A program made the position numbers and the translations under genes. Positions 6,858 through 14,055 of a DNA stretch of 16,646 nt are shown here, one piece after another; within the stretch, counting starts at the first letter, position 1, and each line of letters starts with the position of its first letter. Origin of the DNA: CAZBWE01 sp964495465 (GTDB taxonomy: Bacteria > Planctomycetota > Phycisphaerae > Sedimentisphaerales > Anaerobacaceae); the NCBI GenBank assembly GCA_964495465.1, contig CAZBWE010000052.1, positions 1 through 16,646 of the forward strand, read 5' to 3'. Below the pieces are notes generated by a model. That model saw only the letters and a list, made by a program, of their open reading frames with translations, had not been told where the DNA came from and did not search any database.

Positions 6858-8399
6858 CTACTGCATAGTTTGCTGTTCTGTTACTTGACGCCAGGCATTT
6901 ATTGAACGCCTGAGATTCTCATCTACATCACCCTTTATGCCGTATCCCTGCAACCCTATTGGCCCGCTGTAACCGGCATCATTCAGTATATCCAGAAATT
7001 GCTTTAAATCAAAGTTTCCTTTGTCCAATGTCTGAATAAGTCCTTCCCAGTTCTTTGATTCGGTGTCAGCCCCATTGATTGTAACCACGAACAGGTATGG
7101 CGCTGTCGATTTTATAAGCGACCCCATATCTTTCTCATCATCAGTCATCAGGTAATGACACAAATTAAATGTTGCTCCTACATTCTTACGGTTTATTTTT
7201 TTTACCAGCCGAACTGCATCTTCCACTCGCTCGAGCCAGAATCCATAATGGGGATATAACGCCACCCGTAATCCGGATTTAGCTGCCATATCTGCAATCT
7301 CCCGGATGATTCCCACCGTCTTTTCATCACCATCGGGCGAAGACGGCTTGTGTTTCCTGCTTTTTATACTGAGCCAGAGTATCGTATTTCGCCCCTTTAA
7401 TAGCTCGATTGTCTCTTTCAATTTTGGGTCATATTTTTTCCGTCCGGCATCAATATTAACTTCCAGATACAACGTAAAAATTCTCAGCCCATTTTTATCC
7501 AGCTCTTCGAGCATCTCAGCCAGTCCTTTGCATCCCGTGCAGCCAATACCGTCATATCCCAGCTCTTTTAGCATCTCGACCTGTTTTTTTGTTTTTTTGT
7601 GCTTGGCGTCTTTAGTGCCGGTATCCATCGCAAAGAAAGGATTTGCCCCTGCCGGTTCTATCCGGATATTACGATATGCAACCGGACCATGGTCACCTTG
7701 AAGTATCAACGGCCCAACCGGCTTTTCATCTTGGTATGAACTTGCGCGGGTCGGGCCGGTAAGCTCTACATCCGCGTGAATCTCTATACCATTATGAACC
7801 ACTCTCTCGAATCTGGCTTTGGAAATCTTCCGCCCGTTATTATCAAAACGCGGGGCCCGAAATATAACATCGAACGTTTGCCATTGCCCCGGCTGCAAAG
7901 AGGCATTTACTCGCGGAGCATAACCTTCATAGCCCTGCGGTCTTCTGTTATCATCCCATCGCTGGTATATTCCGCCGCAGTCGGAGTGCTTCGGCTCTTT
8001 TATGCCCCAGCTGTCAAACACCTGAATCTCATACCGCCCCATAAAATAAACACCGGAGTTGGAACCTCTTGGAACCATAAATTCGATATGTGCCTTGACA
8101 TCACCGAATTCCACCTTACTAAAAAGATGCGATGTCTTTCCGACAGGCCCGTTCACAATCACTCCCGTGCCAGATCTAACGCTCAGTAATTTCTCATTTT
8201 CAGAATTTATAAAGACATCCCCGACAATTTCCCATTCTCCGGTTTTTCCCCGCCAGCCGGAAAAATCATCACCCGTCAAATAGACCATCTCCATTCGACT
8301 GCTGCTGATTTCTTTGACATCAACGCCTCCCATTGAAAACAAGCTGAAAATTCCGGTAAGCAGTAAAATTGCACTGTTAATTTTGCCTCGAACTATCAC
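6858..8399 (-). CDS. DUF1080 (3-keto-disaccharide hydrolase) fused to sugar-isomerase-like TIM barrel
   Basis: A 513-residue predicted exported protein with two parts. The N-terminal part (about 40-250) is a DUF1080 concanavalin-like fold seen in 3-keto-glycoside hydrolases: DDFSGWR, SNSGVYFMGRYEIQVFDSWG, GGIYQRW and GPLILQGDHGPVAYRNIRI. The second part (about 270-505) resembles xylose-isomerase-like TIM barrels (AP endonuclease 2 family), with VALYPHYGFWLERVEDAV (His384) and GATFNLCHYL (His415) as likely metal-site segments. I chose the GTG at 8399 because AAGGA lies 8 nt upstream and a clean signal peptide follows. A GTG at 8417 is the alternative. A longer ATG frame to 8582 overlaps the preceding gene and is unlikely. 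It follows the Gfo/Idh gene by 58 bp, the kind of partner expected in oxidative glycoside cleavage. Confidence 0.82.
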   Translation of the reverse strand: MIVRGKINSAILLLTGIFSLFSMGGVDVKEISSSRMEMVYLTGDDFSGWRGKTGEWEIVGDVFINSENEKLLSVRSGTGVIVNGPVGKTSHLFSKVEFGDVKAHIEFMVPRGSNSGVYFMGRYEIQVFDSWGIKEPKHSDCGGIYQRWDDNRRPQGYEGYAPRVNASLQPGQWQTFDVIFRAPRFDNNGRKISKARFERVVHNGIEIHADVELTGPTRASSYQDEKPVGPLILQGDHGPVAYRNIRIEPAGANPFFAMDTGTKDAKHKKTKKQVEMLKELGYDGIGCTGCKGLAEMLEELDKNGLRIFTLYLEVNIDAGRKKYDPKLKETIELLKGRNTILWLSIKSRKHKPSSPDGDEKTVGIIREIADMAAKSGLRVALYPHYGFWLERVEDAVRLVKKINRKNVGATFNLCHYLMTDDEKDMGSLIKSTAPYLFVVTINGADTESKNWEGLIQTLDKGNFDLKQFLDILNDAGYSGPIGLQGYGIKGDVDENLRRSINAWRQVTEQQTMQ

Positions 8400-8457
8400 A
8401 ATTATTTTCCTTTTCACAAATGTTTCTTGACAAATAGTCAATAATAAATAATAAATT

Positions 8458-9762
8458 TTACAAGTGCCACGGACTACGCATCGAGCGAGACAGCATTCTA
8501 TCGGCTTCTTCATTATTAATAAACTTTTCTTTCTCCGGGTTCCATCTAAGCTTTCTGCCCAACAGCATTGAGATATTACCAATATGGGCTATCGTGAAAC
8601 ACCTTTGGCCTGTTTCCGGAGGAAAGTAGCATTGCCTGCGCGATTTCACACAATCAATAAAATTACGCTGCTCACCGGCAGGGCACGTATAGAGGTGAAT
8701 CTCGTTCGGCCCAATTATCGAATCCAGAATTGATGCGGGCTTTGCTTGTAGCTTCCCTCTCCAGCCGCGATTACCGACCCATCCTTCGGACCCTTCAAAT
8801 CGTATGCTCGGTGCTCCTGATGTTACTATCAACCTCACGCCATTGGCATATTCGTATTCAATCCCGAATTCTGTCGCGGTGTTATAGAGTCCATCAATAC
8901 CGAATTTGCCTTTTCCCTCGACCTCTATCGGCCCGGTATGTTCAGTGTTGCTTCCCCATTGCGCAACGTCTAAAAGGTGGGCTCCCCAGTCGGTCAGTTG
9001 TCCGCCGGAATAATCGAAAATCCAGCGAAAGTTGTAATGACAGCGGTCCGTTGTATATGGCTCCCACGGCGCAGGGCCGAGCCACATATCATAATCAAAT
9101 CCGTCAGGCACCGGCATTGGTGTCGGGTCACCGCGCATGTGTGGGCCGCCGGGCAGTTTCACACGTATTGTATGAACCTTCCCGATTCGCCCGTTGCGGA
9201 CCAGTTCGCACATTCGGTGATACACATCAACCGACCTGTCTTCCGTTGACCACTGGAAGACTCTGCTGTATCGTTCCATCGTCTCACAGAGAATGCGGCC
9301 TTCACGAACAGTTAGTGTCGGCTTTTCGCATTCTATATCTTTACCCGCTTTTGCTGCGGCTATCGCAATCGGAACGTGCCAGTGGTCGGGCGTGGAAATC
9401 ATAACGGCGTCGACATCTTTACGCTCGATTATCTCACGAAAATCGTTGTAGGCAGCACAATCTTTGTTGCCGTATTTTTCGTTTACTATATAGCGGGCTG
9501 CATCGCGCCGGCTTGTATCAACATCACAAACAGCAACAACCTGTGCATCTGAATTGCCCAGAAAGTTTTTCAGGTTGACTTTTATGCCGTGGTCGCCTGT
9601 CCCGATTAGGCCCACTGTAATTCGCTCACTTGCAGCGATACTGCCGGCCTTACCCAAAGCTGATGACCGGACTAAATATGGGAAAAATACTACCACACCG
9701 CCGGTAACGCCTGCGGCCTTTTGCAAGAATGCACGACGAGTTACACTCTCTGTTTTTTTCAT
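8458..9762 (-). CDS. Tat-exported Gfo/Idh/MocA oxidoreductase
   Basis: A 434-residue NAD(P)-dependent sugar oxidoreductase family protein. It begins with a twin-arginine signal, TRRAFLQKAAG (Arg9-Arg10), so it is likely exported folded with its cofactor. The Rossmann fold shows VGLIGTGDHG (Gly54, Gly56, Gly59). STPDHWHV (124-131) and CEKP (Lys147) follow, and then the C-terminal catalytic-type segment TDWGAHLLDVAQWG (257-270, His262 and Asp265). Family members oxidise or reduce sugar hydroxyls, and exported ones occur beside DUF1080 proteins. The ATG at 9762 was chosen because the Tat signal starts there, while an earlier frame to 9996 would overlap the glycosidase gene. The Shine-Dalgarno is weak. 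Substrate and direction of reaction are unknown. Confidence 0.9.
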   Translation of the reverse strand: MKKTESVTRRAFLQKAAGVTGGVVVFFPYLVRSSALGKAGSIAASERITVGLIGTGDHGIKVNLKNFLGNSDAQVVAVCDVDTSRRDAARYIVNEKYGNKDCAAYNDFREIIERKDVDAVMISTPDHWHVPIAIAAAKAGKDIECEKPTLTVREGRILCETMERYSRVFQWSTEDRSVDVYHRMCELVRNGRIGKVHTIRVKLPGGPHMRGDPTPMPVPDGFDYDMWLGPAPWEPYTTDRCHYNFRWIFDYSGGQLTDWGAHLLDVAQWGSNTEHTGPIEVEGKGKFGIDGLYNTATEFGIEYEYANGVRLIVTSGAPSIRFEGSEGWVGNRGWRGKLQAKPASILDSIIGPNEIHLYTCPAGEQRNFIDCVKSRRQCYFPPETGQRCFTIAHIGNISMLLGRKLRWNPEKEKFINNEEADRMLSRSMRSPWHL

Positions 9763-9806
9763 AAAGTATGGTATTACATACTCTTTGTAACGGCAGCAAT
9801 GAACAT

Positions 9807-11429
9807 TTATCTTATTGGAAGTTCTAAATCTAATCGTCCTGTAATGCGTCTCAAAGTATCTGATTCTGCAACTTGTCTGCCATTTACGAAAATCTTCAGC
9901 CCGTTCCCACTGGAGTATTTTTCGCCGGTTCTGTCCCAAAGGATTGTAATAATCTGCCCGTGGTATAAAACATTGTCGAGACAGAACCAGTCCCACGTCT
10001 GCTCCGGAAGCAGGGGATTAACCTCGACAGTATCATCAGCCCTCGGCCGAAACCCTACAAGACCCGATATAATCAAATCACAGTAGCAGGAGTGGTTGTA
10101 ATCCTTGCCGCGTTCCTTGCCCCCTTTTTTCGGGTCCCACGTTCCATTTTTCCATACCTTCAGTCTTGCTCGTGCCAGCCACTCGCCTGTGTATGGATTA
10201 AGGTTCTCATCTATCCAGGGCACGACCCTGCCGTCATCTCTTTTGAGCTGATGACTTTTCGTATAGATTTTTAATGTCTCGAAGTAATCTTTTTTGCCGA
10301 CGACTTTTTGCGAATAGTTGTTCAGCAAATTAGCCAGCGCCACGAGCGTTTGAGTTGTAGAGAAGGGCCAGCTCGGCCCGTTCCACTGGCACTGGTCGCC
10401 CTTATAGGCGATAATAAATTCCGGGTGGCGCTGCTCTGCGGTCGTCGGGCCAAACGGTGCATAAAAACCATTCGGGTCCATCAATTGCTTCCAGGCCGAT
10501 TCATAGCCGGCATCCGGCATATTGAAATACCACGGCGTATAGCTGAGTATTTCACGAACATCGACCAACTCATTACTGTCACAAGGCAGCGTCTTGAAAA
10601 ATTCTGCCTTTTCATCCCAAAGTTTGGTCTGGACGAGCTTTTTAATCCTCTCTGCTTTTGCCTCGTATTCATCCGCAATATCCTTGCGATTACAAAGCGA
10701 AGCGATTTTTGAGATAGCCACAGCATCGCCATACATATAAGAATTAATTGTAGCCCGCTTGCCGCTCCCGCCGATGGATTCTTCCATCCCGTCACGGGTA
10801 TCGATTTGCCAGAACAGGCCGTCCGGCTCGAGACGGGATTTTTCCCACTCTTTGTAATTTTCAATCAAATCGAGCAGCAGATCGATAATAAAGTCCTTAT
10901 CACCCGTTACGAGATACCTGGCCCAAAGCGCATCAGCGGCCCAGAAGCTATAGCTGCGGACGCTGCCGCCTTTGCGAAACCAGAAAATAGCATAGTCATC
11001 CAAATACTTTGGGCCGTGCATCCACCTTCCTTCGTAAAAGTGGTGCCCTGCGGAGCAGTTGATGGTGTTATGTTTACCCGCCCACTTCACGTTCGGCAGA
11101 AACTCAGTTACTACAAAGCCGTCCGGCGTGAGCTTTATGTGTTTTCGAAATGTCCACCAGCGAAAGTAATAAGTCCGCTCGAAATCCTTGTCGGGGCACT
11201 CAAATAACGGAATGTTCGCCTTGAAGAACTCCCACGCCTCCTCATTGGGAATGTGTTGAATATACGGCTCTTCGTCGTCTTCGTTGAATGTATCGATATA
11301 ATGTTTGAATGAGTCCGCTTTCAGGATTGATTTATTATGCAGCTCAATTGCATTGGCTGGTCTCAAGGTAAAACATATACACAATAGGAACGCAAATATA
11401 GCGCCAATAGGTGAACCTTTTGTTCCCAT
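9807..11429 (-). CDS. Secreted (alpha/alpha)6-barrel glycoside hydrolase, MGH1/GH63-like
   Basis: A 540-residue protein with a signal peptide ending near Ala27 (RPANA). The body has the helical-barrel pattern of MGH1/GH63-like and trehalase-like glycosidases: FRWWTFRKHIK near residue 89, SYSFWAADALWARYL near 159, DGMEESIGGSG near 213 (a likely acidic catalytic segment), and QCQWNGPSWPFSTTQTL near 346. A beta-rich C-terminal domain follows. I cannot assign a CAZy family or substrate with confidence. The ATG at 11429 was chosen since a TTG at 11462 would overlap pyrD by 14 nt and adds a non-signal N-terminus. The gene lies between pyrD and the Gfo/Idh gene with short gaps, which supports a shared transcript. 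Confidence 0.78.
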   Translation of the reverse strand: MGTKGSPIGAIFAFLLCICFTLRPANAIELHNKSILKADSFKHYIDTFNEDDEEPYIQHIPNEEAWEFFKANIPLFECPDKDFERTYYFRWWTFRKHIKLTPDGFVVTEFLPNVKWAGKHNTINCSAGHHFYEGRWMHGPKYLDDYAIFWFRKGGSVRSYSFWAADALWARYLVTGDKDFIIDLLLDLIENYKEWEKSRLEPDGLFWQIDTRDGMEESIGGSGKRATINSYMYGDAVAISKIASLCNRKDIADEYEAKAERIKKLVQTKLWDEKAEFFKTLPCDSNELVDVREILSYTPWYFNMPDAGYESAWKQLMDPNGFYAPFGPTTAEQRHPEFIIAYKGDQCQWNGPSWPFSTTQTLVALANLLNNYSQKVVGKKDYFETLKIYTKSHQLKRDDGRVVPWIDENLNPYTGEWLARARLKVWKNGTWDPKKGGKERGKDYNHSCYCDLIISGLVGFRPRADDTVEVNPLLPEQTWDWFCLDNVLYHGQIITILWDRTGEKYSSGNGLKIFVNGRQVAESDTLRRITGRLDLELPIR

Positions 11430-11448
11430 CCTTATGTTCTTTTTTGTA

Positions 11449-11922
11449 TTACTTTGCTTCAAGTGAGCCGATTAATTCTTTCATATTAGTTATATTATGT
11501 CCGGCACAATATTTTTTTATACCCTCAACGATTTTCACCGCGCATCCCGGCTCGATAAAATTCGCCGTGCCGACAGCCGCCGCCGACGCCCCTGCAACAA
11601 TAAATTCGACAGCGTCCGACGCATTTCTTATTCCCCCCATTCCCAGAATTGGTATCCCGCGCTGCCTTGTGACCTCATTGTAAACCTTATTGACTAAGTA
11701 AACTGCTATCGGTTTTATGGCCGGCCCGGACAGTCCGCCGGTTTTGTTGGCAAGAACCGGCCTGCGTGTCTCAATGTCAATTACCATCGCTGTAAACGTA
11801 TTTATCAAACTCAGTGCATCAGCACCCGCATCTATTGCCGCCCCTGCAATCTCGCTTATATTCGTAACAGCCGGGGCTAACTTAACAATCAGCGCCTTCT
11901 CACCGCAGGCCTTTTTCACTGC
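11449..11922 (-). CDS. pyrD: Dihydroorotate dehydrogenase, class 1B, C-terminal half (cut by gap)
   Basis: The visible 157 residues are the C-terminal half of a PyrD catalytic subunit, which oxidises dihydroorotate to orotate in pyrimidine synthesis. Diagnostic segments are IVKLAPAVTNISEIA, LINTFTAMVIDIETRRP followed by a KTGGLSGPAIKP segment, IPILGMGGIRNASDA and AAAVGTANF, matching the NAD-linked 1B type. The beginning is lost in the N-run. A typical protein is about 305 residues, so about 150 are missing. The 1B type works with PyrK, whose gene lies on the other side of the gap. Reading straight through the gap as one fusion would be an artefact. Confidence 0.9.
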   Translation of the reverse strand, partial: AVKKACGEKALIVKLAPAVTNISEIAGAAIDAGADALSLINTFTAMVIDIETRRPVLANKTGGLSGPAIKPIAVYLVNKVYNEVTRQRGIPILGMGGIRNASDAVEFIVAGASAAAVGTANFIEPGCAVKIVEGIKKYCAGHNITNMKELIGSLEAK

Positions 11923-12022
11923 NNNNNNNNNNNNNNNNNNNNNNNNNNNNNNNNNNNNNNNNNNNNNNNNNNNNNNNNNNNNNNNNNNNNNNNNNNNNNN
12001 NNNNNNNNNNNNNNNNNNNNNN
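11923..12022. other. Assembly gap (100 N)
   Basis: Exactly 100 undetermined bases, the customary placeholder for a scaffold gap of unknown length. The missing PyrK C-terminus with its iron-sulfur cysteines, plus the missing PyrD N-terminus, would need roughly 600 bp if the two genes are adjacent. The true gap is therefore probably longer than drawn. Confidence 0.95.
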
Positions 12023-12735
12023 TCGCGGGCCGGATTTGCCTTGTCGAACCACTGCTTAAAGCAATCGGTAACCATCCCCTTGAAGCCGGCTGAGCCGTCA
12101 TCCGTCGCCAACTGCGAGTTCACACCGTATTTTGCAAACTCCGGCAGTGAAAATCCCAATTGCTGTGAAATCTCATCCAGCCGACCCTCAAATGGTAAAT
12201 CCTTTGCCGTCTTGGCGCCTGCAAACGCTATCACCTCGATATCGGGAAAATCCTTCGTAAGGACCTTCGCTAAAATCTGCAGCGGCGGGGCACCCATCCC
12301 TCCGCAAATCAGAAAAGCCCTCTTTTTTCCATCAGGCACCCAAAATCCATTACCCAAAGGCCCCATCACGTTTACAGAATCACCCGCAGCCAGAGTCGTC
12401 ATTCGCAAACTGGCCGGGCCGACAACACTATAAAGAAGCTCGGCAAAAGTTTTATTTTTCTCAGCACTAACATCCACAAAGGCAAAAGGTCTTCTCAATA
12501 GTATATTTCGCTGACAGACATCGGCCAAATCTTCCGGTATCTTCTCTCTCGGCGGCAGGGCGACCGCGGAAAGGTCAAACTCGGCAAACTGCCCAGGCCG
12601 AAATCTCCCAAAAGCCGTTGCCCCGGCCCCTGTAAATTCCAGACCAAGCCGGTAGAACCTCTCACCAATCCGTTTATTCGAGCGGACTGCTGCGCAGAAT
12701 GGCCCTTTAACCGGTGATGATTTTTTTTCTGACAT
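12023..12735 (-). CDS. pyrK: Dihydroorotate dehydrogenase electron-transfer subunit (cut by gap)
   Basis: About 237 residues of a ferredoxin-reductase-like protein that carries electrons from PyrD to NAD+. Visible family segments are GRFRPGQFAEF in the FAD domain, LLRRPFAF (FAD contact RPF), GPLGNGFWV and the NAD-site ICGGMGAPPLQILAK. The C-terminal 2Fe-2S cysteine cluster expected of PyrK falls in the gap. The ATG at 12735 was chosen since it lies 28 bp after the galactokinase-like gene, whereas the longer frame to 12795 would overlap that gene. Its position beside pyrD supports the call. Its presence inside a sugar-gene run is unusual. Confidence 0.88.
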
Positions 12736-12763
12736 AACTTTTACCGACAAGGATTCAGCGTGT

Positions 12764-14008
12764 CTAAAGCAAACCTTCGAAAACCTTAACACCATCCACT
12801 ACCTTGCAGACGTGAACGGCATATTTGTCTGCGAATTCAGAGCATTTGCGAGGATAGTTTGCATCGACTGCCTTTTTAAGCTCTTCAATACTTTCAGCCC
12901 GAACTAAAGCACCCGATGCACCTTTATCACCGCCGCCCAGCATCCTTTCACCTAAAACCCCCGGCACCATCCTTGCAATATCGCACATTGCCTCAAGCTC
13001 AGGCCCGGATATCTTATAGTCATCCCGCAGCCCAAGCCCGTCCTCTCTGAATATCGCTCCAACGGTCTCAATGTCACCTGCCTTCCAGGCATCGAGCATT
13101 TTATAAAATCTCTTCTGAGCACCAAAAATATACTTAAATCGGTCACACAAATCAGGATGCTTTTTTCCAAACTCATCCATTATCTTTTCGTAGGTTTTTT
13201 CTTCCTTGATATCCGCAAGGCAAGTTATTTTGTAATTTGATTTTTGCAGTATCGAAACCAGCTCTTCGCACTCTGCCCTGCGGACTTTGTAGGTGGATTT
13301 TTCCAGGCCCGGCCGGACCGTGCCGGTATCAAGCACCACGATACGAAAATCGGTTGCGCCGGCGCCGAGTTGCACGTAATCAACAGACCTCTTTGCTGGA
13401 TTATAATACGTCCCCATCCCTTCCCGGGCGAACAATATCATAATCTGGTCGAGCTTACCGCAAGGCGAGCCGATATAATCGTTCTCTACCGCCTGCGCAA
13501 GGTCAACGAGCTTCATCTTATCTTCAATTTCAATCTTGTTCGCATCCAGAAGTGACAATATCAGGTTCAGACTCAGCGAAGCCGACCGGCTCATTCCGCC
13601 GCCGGGGATATTACCGTATACAACTCCGCTGATGCCCTCAGTAAGCTCGATACCTTCTCTTCTCATGATATAATCAACACCGTAGGGAAAGCGTCCCCAG
13701 GTATCAGCTACAGCCGCCGACCTCGGCTCGGGAACATCGCCCAGCTTAAATTCGATGACTCCATCACTTGGAAAATTCCCGCTATATAGTTTGACTGTAT
13801 CGGTTCCGTTCGGCTTATAAGCCATCCAGATAAACCTGTCTGTTCCCACACCAAAAAGTTCCGTTCCGTTATAATCGCCGTGTTCGACCCCGAGGCAGAA
13901 CCGCGAAGAGCTTCTGCGCACCCTAGCGTCATTAATATCTAGGCCTTTCTCCTGGGCCAGACCTTTTAACTTTTCTGCCATTTCCTTATCAAGTAAACTC
14001 ACCGACAT
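12764..14008 (-). CDS. Galactokinase-family GHMP kinase, divergent
   Basis: A 414-residue cytoplasmic sugar kinase. The galactokinase pattern is present but altered. The signature reads GVEHGDYNG (Glu42, His43, Asp45, Tyr46) and lacks the usual GRxN start. The ATP loop is GNIPGGGMSRSAS (132-144), where most members have G-L-S-S-S. The catalytic-type Asp is in GSPCGKLDQ (Asp187). VRRAECEE (242-249) and ISGPELEAM match galactokinase, and RMLGGGDKGASGA (355-367) is the third GHMP motif. Neighbouring the SSS symporter, it probably phosphorylates the imported sugar, perhaps galactose or a related sugar or uronic acid. I withhold galK because the specificity residues are not certain. Confidence 0.82.
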   Translation of the reverse strand: MSVSLLDKEMAEKLKGLAQEKGLDINDARVRRSSSRFCLGVEHGDYNGTELFGVGTDRFIWMAYKPNGTDTVKLYSGNFPSDGVIEFKLGDVPEPRSAAVADTWGRFPYGVDYIMRREGIELTEGISGVVYGNIPGGGMSRSASLSLNLILSLLDANKIEIEDKMKLVDLAQAVENDYIGSPCGKLDQIMILFAREGMGTYYNPAKRSVDYVQLGAGATDFRIVVLDTGTVRPGLEKSTYKVRRAECEELVSILQKSNYKITCLADIKEEKTYEKIMDEFGKKHPDLCDRFKYIFGAQKRFYKMLDAWKAGDIETVGAIFREDGLGLRDDYKISGPELEAMCDIARMVPGVLGERMLGGGDKGASGALVRAESIEELKKAVDANYPRKCSEFADKYAVHVCKVVDGVKVFEGLL

Positions 14009-14055
14009 TCTTTTGTCCCTCGTTTATTATCCCTGTTAGTTCGCTTCAATTTCCA

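Noticed and set aside
8400..8582. N-terminal extension of the DUF1080-TIM protein
   Set aside because: It overlaps the end of the Gfo/Idh gene and lacks a signal peptide at its start. A GTG with a Shine-Dalgarno at 8399 fits better.
8730..9404. A 224-residue plus-strand frame
   Set aside because: It is the shadow of the Gfo/Idh gene, whose motifs fix the coding strand.
9763..9996. N-terminal extension of the Gfo/Idh protein
   Set aside because: It overlaps the end of the glycosidase gene, and the Tat signal begins at the internal ATG (9762).
11430..11462. TTG start for the glycosidase
   Set aside because: It would overlap pyrD by 14 nt, has no clear Shine-Dalgarno, and places extra polar residues before the signal peptide.
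11449..12795. A single PyrK-PyrD fusion protein
   Set aside because: The continuous frame depends on 100 placeholder Ns. Both proteins lack essential parts at the gap, so two separate genes are more likely.
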